Assembly (NCBI GenBank): GCA_017615355.1
Contig: JAGAAJ010000040.1
Location: forward strand, 1 to 64,000
Direction of reading: 5' to 3'
Length of the DNA stretch: 64,000 nucleotides
From: Prevotella sp.
GTDB taxonomy: Bacteria > Bacteroidota > Bacteroidia > Bacteroidales > Bacteroidaceae
In this document: positions 23,067 to 33,400 of the stretch, one piece after another
Position numbering within the stretch: position 1 is the first letter of the stretch
Layout: the number at the start of each line of letters is the position of its first letter
Program-made: the position numbers and the translations under genes
Notes under the pieces: model-generated
Told to the model about the DNA's origin: nothing
What the model saw: only the letters and a program-made list of their open reading frames with translations
Database searches by the model: none

Positions 23067-24848
23067 ATGAAAAAGTATTTATTCATCGCAACTGCGCTGG
23101 CAGCGCTGGCGAGTTGCTCAAGCGACGAGTTCGTAGGTGAGAACACTTCTCCTACGACCAGCAATGCTCCTGGGGCAATCCAGTTCACTTCGGATGCTGG
23201 GAAGATGACACGTGCTACCAGCAATACGGGTTCTGTGGCAGAAATGCTTGGTGGACAGATGAAGATTTTTGGTGTAAAAAAGAAAAATGCCACAACAGAT
23301 CCTGTTGCTGCTGCGGTATACACCACCGTATTCAATAACTATCAGCTTTGGAGTTCAGCTACAGCTACCACTTCCAACTACGATACAGATTGGGAATATG
23401 TTGGTGCTGCTGGAACGCATGGATCATATGTTAATTCATCGTCCCAAACTGTAAGCCCAACGGTAACTATAGTAGAGGGCAAAGATCAATACATCAAATA
23501 TTGGGACTGGTCAACTGACGAATATCACTTTGTAGCAGGATCGCCAGTATCAAGTTTCACCTATACAACCGCTACTACTGGTGATAATATTGGTGAGATT
23601 GTAAGTGCAACGGTTTCTGGTATTAATGGTCACATCAATCCCAATTCCAGTACTCCACTCAGCAAGGAGCCAGTGTACATTGCAGCTCCTGTTAAGAAGG
23701 TAAATGGTACCGATTACAACACGGATGTTGAGTTTGTTTTTACTCGTCAGCAGTCTTATGTTCGCGTGGGTGTGTATGAAATTATCCCAGGCTATAAGAT
23801 TTCTTCTATTAGTTTCTATGAGTGGGATTGTGATAAGACCGGTGGTGCTGATTGGAAAGATGAACCACAAGCTGCTCATAACATTGTACTGAACTCCATG
23901 ACAGAGAAGTATTTTAAAGGAGGTGCCGCGTCTGCTACTGTAACATACGATTGGGACACACCCTCGTATTCTTTTGTTTTTGCAAGTGCAGGTGCAGAGC
24001 AAGAAAACTGGTATGGCGGTTTGCTTAATTTAAGTGAAACTAATCCGCTTGCGACATCTTCTACTGAGGGAACTACTACATATTTCTATGGTACAGATGC
24101 AGACATAGACTCCAAAGGTTACTTCACTGTTCTACCTACTCCTTCTGGTACCACGGCTCAACCTATTATCATCAAGTGTGACTACACTCTGAAAGCTCTT
24201 GATACCGATGACGAAATCAAGGTGTCTGGTGCAACAGCGGCCATCCCCGCAGCTTTCAGCTATTGGAATCCCAACACCAGTTACACCTATCTGTTCAAGA
24301 TTAGTGACAACACCAATGGTAAGACTGGTCCCAACCAGCCTAACGAAGGTCTTTATCCTATCACCTTTGATGCTGTAGTCACGACAGTTGCAGCAGGCAC
24401 TTCACAGGGAACCACCACAACTGTTAGTACACCTAGCATTACTACCTATCAGGAAGGTTCTGTTACAGATGAGGGCATAGAATACAAGACTGGTACAGCT
24501 ATCACAGCAACGATAACGACTCCTAATCGTACTACTATTGGAGGAACTTCGTATGATGCTGGTGCTGTGTTACCTATTAATACTATAGATAATACGGTAG
24601 GCTGCGTTAAGGTTTATTATCTAGGCACAACAGCTAAAACGGAGGCAGACTTGCAGCTTGTAGCTCCCACTACAGGATCCCAAACTGTTTCTGTAACAAG
24701 TTATGTGTTATCATTTACACCAGCCACTAATGACATTGAGGGAACAGCAGGTACTGCTATAGGTTATTATGCCATTCAATATTTGACCGCAACGGGTTCA
24801 CCTAATGCATATACTTATAAGGTGATTGCAGTAAAGAAAGCTGAATAA
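23067..24848 (+). CDS. Fimbrillin-family (Mfa1-like) lipoprotein, copy 2
   Basis: 593 residues, paralogous to copy 1: same lipobox (LASC, Cys17), SSDEFVGE after it, KMTRAT with Arg49 as putative maturation site, KYWDWSTDEYHFVAGS, NTSYTYLFKISDNTNG and a C-terminal LYPITFDAVV-type extension with PSITTYQEGS. Third codon positions are visibly richer in A and T than in copy 1 and the flanking genes, so it may have been acquired or exchanged separately. It follows copy 1 by 72 bp (no terminator seen). It ends before a stretch with a hairpin and 21-bp repeats. Confidence 0.85.
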   Translation: MKKYLFIATALAALASCSSDEFVGENTSPTTSNAPGAIQFTSDAGKMTRATSNTGSVAEMLGGQMKIFGVKKKNATTDPVAAAVYTTVFNNYQLWSSATATTSNYDTDWEYVGAAGTHGSYVNSSSQTVSPTVTIVEGKDQYIKYWDWSTDEYHFVAGSPVSSFTYTTATTGDNIGEIVSATVSGINGHINPNSSTPLSKEPVYIAAPVKKVNGTDYNTDVEFVFTRQQSYVRVGVYEIIPGYKISSISFYEWDCDKTGGADWKDEPQAAHNIVLNSMTEKYFKGGAASATVTYDWDTPSYSFVFASAGAEQENWYGGLLNLSETNPLATSSTEGTTTYFYGTDADIDSKGYFTVLPTPSGTTAQPIIIKCDYTLKALDTDDEIKVSGATAAIPAAFSYWNPNTSYTYLFKISDNTNGKTGPNQPNEGLYPITFDAVVTTVAAGTSQGTTTTVSTPSITTYQEGSVTDEGIEYKTGTAITATITTPNRTTIGGTSYDAGAVLPINTIDNTVGCVKVYYLGTTAKTEADLQLVAPTTGSQTVSVTSYVLSFTPATNDIEGTAGTAIGYYAIQYLTATGSPNAYTYKVIAVKKAE

Positions 24849-24869
24849 GGCTCCTAATCCAATCTCTAA

Positions 24870-24909
24870 CCTCCCCTCCCCCGCTGGGGAATACGCCCCG
24901 GCGGGGAGG
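24870..24909. repeat. C/G-rich inverted repeat
   Basis: CCTCCCC (24870-24876) pairs with GGGGAGG (24903-24909), with further C-rich and G-rich sequence between. Related C-rich elements occur at about 63110-63160 and 63258-63297. It resembles dispersed spacer elements; no clear termination function because no T-run follows. Confidence 0.6.
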
Positions 24910-24957
24910 CCGAGAGGCTTGTGAATAGAAAAAACAAATTGCCCAAGAAAATTTACA

Positions 24958-25030
24958 GGCTCCAAAAATAATTTTGGAAGCTCCAAAAAAAATTTTGGAG
25001 GCTCCGGAAGAAATTTTGGAGGCTCCAGAC
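24958..25030. repeat. 21-bp palindromic tandem repeat, about 3.5 units
   Basis: Units at 24958-24978, 24979-24999 and 25000-25020, plus a partial one at 25021-25030. Each is close to GGCTCC, an A/T core, then TTTTGGA, so that neighbouring units form TTTTGGAGGCTCC-type palindromes. It lies in the 224-bp gap before the third fimbrillin-like gene. No protein is predicted from it, although it leaves a short open frame of 7-residue repeats on the minus strand. Confidence 0.8.
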
Positions 25031-25072
25031 AAAAGACAAGAAAAAGATAGGGAAACCTATAGCATATAAATA

Positions 25073-26251
25073 ATGTACGCGCGTGTAAAGGAAACCAGCG
25101 GGCTGAGGCCATGGAGACGACTGGGGCTGATAAGCCTCAGCGGACTCATCGGACTCGGTGCACTCGCCAGCTGCTCTTCGGAACAGTCGGAGGAGCTGCA
25201 GGAGCCGTCCGTGACGGAGACCGCCATCGCCTTTACCGCCGACGAGCAACAAGATCAGATGATCACCCGTTCTACAGGCTTGGAGAAAGAAGGTGTCAGG
25301 ACGTTCAAGGTATGGGGCTACAAAAACACAGGCTCCAGCTTCGAAGGTGTGCAGGCCGTATTCCCTGGCTACACGGTGAACTGGCAGGATAACACTGCCA
25401 CTACCACAACGACTAACAGCAACAGCTGGGAGTATGTGAACGATGAGCAGACCATCAAATACTGGGACTGGAGTGCCAGCGCCTATCGGTTCTTTGCGGT
25501 GACAGGAGAAAAAACCAGCTATGTGGCCTATGAGGCCAATGGGACCTATGGGACTAATGAGGCCAATAAGACCTGTGAGTTTACCTTTACTGCTGACTGC
25601 AGCGGTGACACCAACGAGGCCATCGAAGCCAATATGGCAGATGCGCCCTACTTCACCCACCTGTGGTTCTCGACGGGCGACCCTGCGACCTACCCCAATC
25701 AGCAGTTCGGCAAGCCCGTGCAGCTGGAGTTTCTGAAGCCTTTCGCGAGAGTGAGGTTTATGTTCACCTACTCGTACCAGTCGGAGGGCATCAAGATCAG
25801 GAGCACCGAATTCATGCCTACGGACGACTATGGAAAAGAAGAAAATGATAGAATCAAGATAGCTACTGCGGGCACCTTTAAGGTGATCTACCCGCTGAAT
25901 GGAACTAAGACCAGCGAATGGTTTGAATCTACGAACTTTACCGCCTACATCGACCAGTTCGACAAGGAGTATATCCCTGATGGCGGAGAAGATAAAGAAA
26001 TATGGTACACGGTGCTGCCTCGCTCGAGTCAAAGCAGTTTCACGATGTACGTGAGAATGAATAATGACAATGAAGCTATTCCGCAGAAGACGGCTGTGGT
26101 GCCTGCCGAGTATATGACCTGGCTGCCCGGCTACAGCTACACCTATATCTTCAAGATTACCGAGGAAGGTGGCGTGGAGATTGAACTGGTGCAGTCGGCA
26201 GTCACGCCTTGGACGCCTGCGACAGCTGATCATAGTGTGTATAACTGGTGA
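25073..26251 (+). CDS. Fimbrillin-family lipoprotein, copy 3
   Basis: 392 residues. A longer basic N-terminus leads to the hydrophobic run GLISLSGLIGLGALASC, with the lipobox cysteine at residue 34, and MITRST with Arg66 as possible maturation site. KYWDWSASAYRFFAVTG and the ending VPAEYMTWLPGYSYTYIFKITEEGG are shared with the two preceding paralogues, but the long C-terminal extension is missing. Six 9-bp repeat units at 25520-25573 encode YVAYEANGTYGTNEANKT in frame, probably in a surface loop. Codon use is GC-rich. It is followed after 9 bp by copy 4. Confidence 0.8.
   Translation: MYARVKETSGLRPWRRLGLISLSGLIGLGALASCSSEQSEELQEPSVTETAIAFTADEQQDQMITRSTGLEKEGVRTFKVWGYKNTGSSFEGVQAVFPGYTVNWQDNTATTTTTNSNSWEYVNDEQTIKYWDWSASAYRFFAVTGEKTSYVAYEANGTYGTNEANKTCEFTFTADCSGDTNEAIEANMADAPYFTHLWFSTGDPATYPNQQFGKPVQLEFLKPFARVRFMFTYSYQSEGIKIRSTEFMPTDDYGKEENDRIKIATAGTFKVIYPLNGTKTSEWFESTNFTAYIDQFDKEYIPDGGEDKEIWYTVLPRSSQSSFTMYVRMNNDNEAIPQKTAVVPAEYMTWLPGYSYTYIFKITEEGGVEIELVQSAVTPWTPATADHSVYNW
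25520..25573. repeat. Six 9-bp tandem units inside fimbrillin-like copy 3
   Basis: TATGTGGCC, TATGAGGCC, AATGGGACC, TATGGGACT, AATGAGGCC and AATAAGACC follow one another and keep the reading frame. They are the same family as the units in hemW, where the orientation relative to the gene is opposite. Confidence 0.85.
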
Positions 26252-26260
26252 ATTGAAGAA

Positions 26261-27418
26261 TTGAAGATTGAAAAGACCATAGAAAAAGGACTGAGGCTAC
26301 TGGTGCTCATGGGGCTACTGGTGCTAACGGGGTGCTCTGAGGATTCAGAGGACTCAAAGGCCGGCGTAACCGTTGAGCTGGTGGGCTTTGTGGCTGACTA
26401 CCAAGAGGTGAATGAGGCTCAGAAGGCCAATGAGGTCACCCGAGCATGGACGCCATACGAGGGCTACAGCGTTGATCCGGCCCTTGCCGACAACTCGATT
26501 ACGGTATTCTTTACCCAGAAAGAAAATGTGCCTACTGGCGGATATGAGGAGGAGTACTTCTTCAAGAGCGGTGACAAGTGGCGCGTGAGCAAGACCGATC
26601 TGGCGGCCGATACCTACTTCCTCTATGGCTATATGCCCCATGACCCAAGCATTACGCCAACGGTGGAGGTGCTCGGAGAAGGCAAGACCTTCGAAGACGG
26701 CGCTGTGCTAACGCTGACGAACATGCCTACCGTGACTGCCGAAGACCTCTGTGTGATGGTAGGTGCGAAGAACGGAACGGACGATAGTCATGACAACGGC
26801 CTGAGGCCCGGCGACTTCACTTATGTAGCACAGCTCACACAGGCCGCTGGCGAAACACCAAAGGGCAACAACTACGTGTTCCTGCTGTTCGACCACATCT
26901 ATTCGGCCATCAGCTACAACATGAGGGTAAAGATAGAATATAACAACCTGCGCACCATCAAGCTGAAGGGACTGAGCCTGCAGACCTTCACTGGAGCAAT
27001 GGACCCAACAAAGAAAAAGACGAATGCCGTCATCAAGTTGAAGAAAACTGAGGAGGGTGGCGACCCCATCACCAGCATCGTCTTCGAAGGCAACGGCACC
27101 CAAGTGGGTGCAGGCGGATTTTACCAGAATGCCGATGGAGAAGAACTTAATACCGATTACAAGACATTCCAGGGCAACTTCATGCCACAGGGTGTTACCA
27201 AGCTCGTGCTGACGAGCAAATATGATGTCTATGACAAGCAAGGCAACCTGATTCGACAGGATTGCGAAGCCACCAACACGCTCGACATCAAGGAGTTGTT
27301 CCGCGATGACTCCGCAAAGCGCGGGCGCAGATACACACTGAACTTAACCATCCAACCCACCTATCTCTATGTGCTGTCAGAGCCCGACCTCGACAACCCG
27401 ACGGTGGTAGTGGAATAA
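26261..27418 (+). CDS. Fimbrillin-family lipoprotein, copy 4 (more divergent)
   Basis: 385 residues if started at the TTG at 26261, in a GAATTGAAGA-type repeat. The next in-frame ATG would leave too short a signal peptide, so the TTG is preferred but uncertain. The lipobox is LTGC (Cys25); EVTRAW with Arg61 matches the maturation motif of the other copies. The body is fimbrillin-like (PEVTVEL/VGFVAD start, YFLYGYMPHDP, DHIYSAISYNMRVKIEYNNLRTIKLKGLSLQTF, and the C-terminal GRRYTLNLTIQPTYLYVLSEPDLDNPTVVVE). It lies 9 bp behind copy 3 and 58 bp before the first giant gene, so it is probably co-transcribed with both. Confidence 0.75.
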   Translation: MKIEKTIEKGLRLLVLMGLLVLTGCSEDSEDSKAGVTVELVGFVADYQEVNEAQKANEVTRAWTPYEGYSVDPALADNSITVFFTQKENVPTGGYEEEYFFKSGDKWRVSKTDLAADTYFLYGYMPHDPSITPTVEVLGEGKTFEDGAVLTLTNMPTVTAEDLCVMVGAKNGTDDSHDNGLRPGDFTYVAQLTQAAGETPKGNNYVFLLFDHIYSAISYNMRVKIEYNNLRTIKLKGLSLQTFTGAMDPTKKKTNAVIKLKKTEEGGDPITSIVFEGNGTQVGAGGFYQNADGEELNTDYKTFQGNFMPQGVTKLVLTSKYDVYDKQGNLIRQDCEATNTLDIKELFRDDSAKRGRRYTLNLTIQPTYLYVLSEPDLDNPTVVVE

Positions 27419-27439
27419 AAAAGAACGAAATAAAGAAAT

Positions 27440-27471
27440 GTCGTCATAACGATATAACGTAATAACGAAAG
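27440..27471. repeat. Short ATAACG-type repeat before the first giant gene
   Basis: CGTCATAACG, ATATAACGTAATAACGAA: imperfect copies of ATAACG immediately upstream of the giant gene's A-rich leader. No TAnnTTTG box is seen in the 58-bp gap, so this gene seems to depend on upstream transcription. Confidence 0.5.
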
Positions 27472-27476
27472 TAATT

Positions 27477-30400
27477 ATGAGAAAAACTATCACCACAATG
27501 ATTCTGATGCTCCTGTGCACGATTGCTGCGCAGGCCCAGATTGTTATTGGTGGTAACGTATATGGCGGCGGCAACAAGGGAAAAGTGGCCGGCAACACCA
27601 ATGTGACGGTGAAGGCCGTCGATGAAGTGAACAATGTGTTTGGCGGTGCCCGTATGGCCAATGTGGGAGGCCATGCCTACGTACACATCGACGGCGAGGA
27701 TGCCACTGGCGACATCCTCATCCCGAATGTCTTCGGCGGCAACGACATTGCCGGCACCATCGGTTCGTCGACCGTACCTGTCGCAACATATTATACCGAA
27801 GAAGAAGCTACTGCTTATAATACCGAACATGGTCTGAGTTCAGGAGATCCAGGTTCTAAGTCAAAAGGTGATCTTAAAGAATCTGGCCTGACGGACGTAC
27901 TGACAGGCTCGGAAACGAAGGAGAGCAACCCTGAGAAGAACGCCATCGACGACAGCTGGAATGCCTTCGTGCGCACCAGCCGCTCCGTCAAGAATGGTAA
28001 AGAAGACAAGTGGCTCCTTGTCGGTAACCTTTACGGCGGCGGCAACGGCGAATACTATTACGACAAGAAGGAGGAGTACGTTGAAGGAACAGGTGAAACG
28101 GCCGTCACGAAAGTAAAATACGATGTTTACCTGTTGCCTCAAAAAGATGGTGATAAGCCCATCGCCACCATTTCCGTCGAAAAGGGCAAGGACTATCTTC
28201 CTGTTTTGGGCAAGACCTATCTTGAGCTGAAGGGCGGTGAATTGGCCCACGTCTATGGTGGCGGCAACAATGCCACGGTGACGGAAAACACCACCATCAG
28301 CATCAACAACGAGAGTGACGTCTGCCAGAAGTATGTCGACGCCTTGGCCGCAACGATCGGCATAACCTCAGACGCGCTCTTTAAGACGATGAGTGAAAAG
28401 TTTGGTATCAACACATTCCAAACCAATCTCACCAACTTAGCATTCAACCACGCCCGTGTGTTCGGCGGCAACAACAAGGCCGACATGGCCATCCGTCCGA
28501 CATGGAACCTGCAGCAGGGTGTCATCCGCGACCTTTACTCCGGCGGTAACGAGGGTCGAATGACGAGTAGTACGGGTCTGCTACTGGAGATAGACCCGAT
28601 AACGGCCAACAAGGACAAACTTGTGGTTGAAAATGTCTATGGCGGCTGCCGAAGATCCGACGTCCGGCCTTTGGATGCTTCCGGAGCGGATATCTCGCCA
28701 GGCAATCCTGAGGGTTATAACTTCCCGACCGGTCTGTCGGCCCGTACTTTGGTAAGAGGCGGCAAGATCAAAAATGTCTACGGCGGCAACGACATCTCGG
28801 GCACGGTGTATGGCGGCAATGCCGTGGGTATCTACACCAATGTCTCTGGCGACGTGTACGGCGGAGGCAACGGCTCGTATGCCTATACCGACAATCCCAC
28901 TTTGGGTGCGATGGATATCTACAAAGACTTCTACTATAATCCCGATCAAGTGTGGAAAGACGCCGGTTTCACCAGTGTAGATGAAATGCTGGTTAAAGCT
29001 GGCTACACCTCAACGGAGATAAACAGCTGGTCTGTTGACAAAAGAAATCAGCTGATTTCTGCCATATCCCTCAACAAATTCCGCCCCAACGCCGAACAGG
29101 TGTCCATCCGTTTGAAGGGCTATCCCTCTACTCAGGGAAGGCCCGATTACACCATCATCCATCGTGGTGTGTATTGCGGTGGCAACAGTGCGTCGATGGA
29201 TTCAAAGAAGAATAACCCATTGATGGAAATAAAGTTCGGATCATACGTGATTGCCGACAGCGTATTCCTCGGCAACAACGGTGAGAAGATGATTGATCCC
29301 AACATTCTGAAGCTCTATGCCAAATATGTAGATGACAAAGGAGATGTCAAAGAAGTGGGAACAGAAGGGTGCCACGACTACAGCACCCTGAACCTGAAAG
29401 ATGATGCCATCTTTGCCGAATACATGGAAGGTGTGGTCATGACCAAGCAGCCCGACGTAGTGTTTGACGGCGATGTCCAAAGCGACAAGGAAGAAGACAA
29501 ATACATAGAGAACTCGAGTTATGTGGGTTCGTTCTTCTGTGGTGGCAACGTAGGTAGTATGGCCATTCCAGGAAACAACTCCTATAGTGTCAGTCATGGT
29601 CTGAATATCTTCGATAAGTTCGTGGGCGGCTGCAACGATGCTGATATTTTGGAGGGCGAATTTAACGCGGCCTACGAGGGCGGCGTCTTGGGTGCAAAAG
29701 ACGAGCGCGGAGATATTACTTCGAATACAAACTTCTATACCAATGAAGGAACCGAAGAAGGCTCTATCAAGGACCGTCTGGAAATCAACCTGGAGAACCT
29801 GACCATCACGCCGTTGCGCTGGCAGGAAGATGAGAATGGAGAAGAAACGAAACTTGTCTGGAATACTAACAAATGGAGTGAGGAAGATAATAAGTTTATT
29901 CCGTTAGATGAGAATGAAGATGTTAATGATAAAACGCGTCTTTTAGGCGGCAACGTTTATGGCGGCTGCTTCAACAGTGGTCATGTGAACGGCAACGTGG
30001 TCATCAACATCAACGAAGACGTGCTGAAGAGAGACGAGGTGTTCGGATCGGAATCTAATGGTGTGAACGGCAATCCACCCTCTGGTGTGGTACTCGAAAG
30101 CCAGCGTTCCGATGTGATGGCCGTTGCCTTGTCGGTGTTCGGTGCCGGCTATGGTGAGGAAACCGAGATATGGGGCAGCACCACCGTCAACCTGAACAAG
30201 GGCTACGTCTTCCAGATCTTCGGCGGCGGCCAGGAAGGTGTCGTTGGCAAGAAGAACAGCGAAGGAAAATATGTATTCGACGAGAGATACAGCAGTACGG
30301 TGAACCTGAGCGGCAGGCCTACTGCCACTTCGAGCACTGGCAAGGTAGACGACCTGGCCGAGACCGAGTTCATCTATGGCGGCGGCAACGAAGGCGACGT

Positions 30401-33400
30401 GTGTGGCAACACCTACGTCAACCTGGGCAGCGGTCGCGTCTACGATGCCTTCGGCGGCGCCAGCGATGCCGACATCCTGGGCCACGCCGAGACGTATATC
30501 GGTCGGCAGCCCAATGGCTCACCCGGCACCTACAAGGACGGTTTCCCGTGGATACAAGACATCGTCTATGGCGGCAACGACTTCGGCGGCACCATTCATA
30601 GCAAGGGTGACTTCACGGACAGGGTGCGTGTGAAGACCGGAACGGATGCCTTTGACGTGTTGGGCAAGGTGCACAAATACGATGCCACTTCCAACACCGC
30701 CGATGTTTTGCAAGCCAACGCCTACGTCGAGTATCTGCAGGGCCGTGTCGACTCCATCTTTGGCGGTTCTTACGGCTATTATGACTATACGCTGGACAAA
30801 TTCAAGGATGAAGACGGCAACGCACCCAACATGCCTTCTCTGGAAAGTACATTCGTGAATATCCGTCCGAATAAGGTAAACAACACTTACAACCAGATTC
30901 TTGGTGTCTTTGGCGGTGGTACGGGATGGCCTGGCAACCGCGACGGCGATCTTTGCCAGAACCGCAGCTATGTGCTGATTGACATTCCTGACAATCTGAC
31001 GAAATTCCAAACGATGGAGGTATTCGGTGCCGGAAGTTACAACGGCTTGGGCATGAAATCCAGATATGACGCGACAACAGGAAATACCTACGATGCGGAT
31101 AACCATGTGATTGACGACCTCGACAACGTCTCAGCCATCATCGACTTGGTTCGCGGCAAGGTGGGCGCAGCCTATGGTGGCAGCTACAAGGAAGGTGTCA
31201 CACGCCGCACGATGGTCAACGTGCCCCGAGGCTCCACCATCAATATCGGCAGCATCTTCGGCGGTGCCTACGGTAACGACCTGCTAGCCCCATGTGATGT
31301 CTATGAAGCACATGTTAACTACAGCAGTGCGGATGCCCTGCTCATCTATAGCCCGAATAACGAGCTCTCGAAGGGCGCCATCTACGGCGGTAACAACACC
31401 TGCCGTCGCACGCTTTATGGCTTCATCGACATCGATGCACCGGTAAGGCAGCAGCATCCTGACTATGGCATTACCCGAGGCAAAGTCTATGGTGCCGGCT
31501 ACGGACCCATGACCTGGTCGGAATACACCGAGGTAAACCTGAACAAAAAACCTGACGGCGTGGAAGGTGACTATACAGGTGCCGAGGTCTTTGAGGTCTA
31601 TGGCGGCGCACAGGAAGGTGAGGTGCTGAATGCTGAGAGTGCCACGGTCTTCATGAACCAGTATCTGAATGCCGAGGATCCAAATTTCCCGTCGTATCTG
31701 AAAGATCTTTTCAACGAGAGGGGATATAACGCGGATGTATGGGCTCGTATCATTTGGCCTGATGCCTGGACTTTGGGTAAGGGTTATTATACCCCATACA
31801 ATGAAAATGGTGTCTTTGCTGCAGGAAACTTCAATGACTATGTCACCAATACAGCTACGAACCTGAGCAACCCAATGGTCCGCGTGGCAGAGATGGACGA
31901 CCGCGACTACAGCGACACACGTAATAAAGCTGCAAACCGGAATAGGTATAATACCAACGTCATCATCAATGAAGGAGCCTATGTCGCCAACTATGCCTAT
32001 GGCGGCGGCCTCGGTGACAGCAATCAGGGAACTGGTGATGTCTATGGAACCACCTACATCGCCCTGCTCGGTGGTACGGTAAACAAGGACCTCTATGCTG
32101 CCGGTACTTCCGGTGTGGTCTACGACTTTTACAATTCGAATGAATTTATTGCCAGCAGCAATGCCTACATCAAGGGCGGTACGGCTCGTAACGTCTATGG
32201 CGGTGGCTGGGAAGGCAGTGTAGGAAAACATACCAAGATCAATGCTGGCTTGGAGGTGGCTGCCGGCATCAGCGACTCTCCTGACGATGACATCCTCGGC
32301 GAGACCCATGTAATCATCGGCGATATTGGCGGCACAAGCTTCACCGACGGCATCCCCGCCATTCAGCGTAATGCCTACGGCGGCGGTGAGGGTGGTGCTG
32401 TATACGGAACAGCCAACATCACCATCAACAACGGCTATATTGGATATGCACATCTTTTGGCCAATCAGAAATTCGATGATGAAGGAAAGACTGTGGCTGC
32501 CGATGCATCTGAAGGACTCACTGAACGCTATGTAGAGAAGATTATTGACGAAACCTATAAGGACAAGGAGACCAATAAGTTCATCCCTAACCGCAACCTG
32601 GAAGCTGCCGGCTGTGTGTTTGGTGGCGGATATGTGGACAACAGCAGCGTGGACATGACCAATGTCCAGATATATGGTGGCAACATCCGTAACAGCGTCT
32701 TCGGCGGCGGCGAGGTGGCTGCCATAGGCCGTGGCACCATCGAGCAGACAACCAGTGGTGAAGACATCATCCGCACATTGTCGGGCCTCTACCGTCCTGG
32801 CAAGACACACCTTGAGATGTATGGCGGTAAAGTGAACCGCAACGTCTTCGGTGGCGGCCGTGGTTACGACAACCTTGGCAAATATGGTAAGCTCCATGCC
32901 GACGGCTGTGTATTCGGCCAGACCGAGGTGCATATCCATGGTGGCGAGATTGGCTCTGCCGCCCGTATGGACTATGGTGACGGCAACGTCTTCGGTGGTG
33001 GTGATATCGGCTATGTCTACAGTGCCTTTGAGGAAAACGGAACTTTCTATAAAGGTGTGAAGATTGGCGAGCGCTACGGCACCGATGCCCATCAGGGCTA
33101 CTACTTCAAACACAAGTGGGAAGGTGTGGCAGAAAATGATTTTATCATGGATGGCACAGAGAACATCTTCACCGAGGACTGCAAGGTGCTGGTAGAGCCA
33201 CATTGTAAGTCGAGCGCAGACCTATCGTTCACTGGCATTACGTATGCACAGGGTGAGAAATTAGCTTCCATAGACTGGGAATATCTGAAAGCAAATCGCA
33301 CGACTTATGCCAGCCAATTTGCAAATATAGACTCAGTGAAGATGACTGCCATAAACGGCATCACCTTCGACCGATCCTATCCCGCAGGTTCGTATGTTCC

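Noticed and set aside
24953..26233. 426-codon minus-strand open frame opposite fimbrillin copy 3
   Set aside because: The plus-strand gene has a lipobox and paralogues. The minus frame ends in the 21-bp repeat, giving FRSLQNFF-type repeats, and is a shadow.
31284..33203. Long open frame of 639 codons on the minus strand inside the first giant gene
   Set aside because: It is the mirror of the GGC/GGT/TAT-rich repeat codons. It has no signal peptide, family motif, promoter or ribosome site, and the plus strand is clearly coding.
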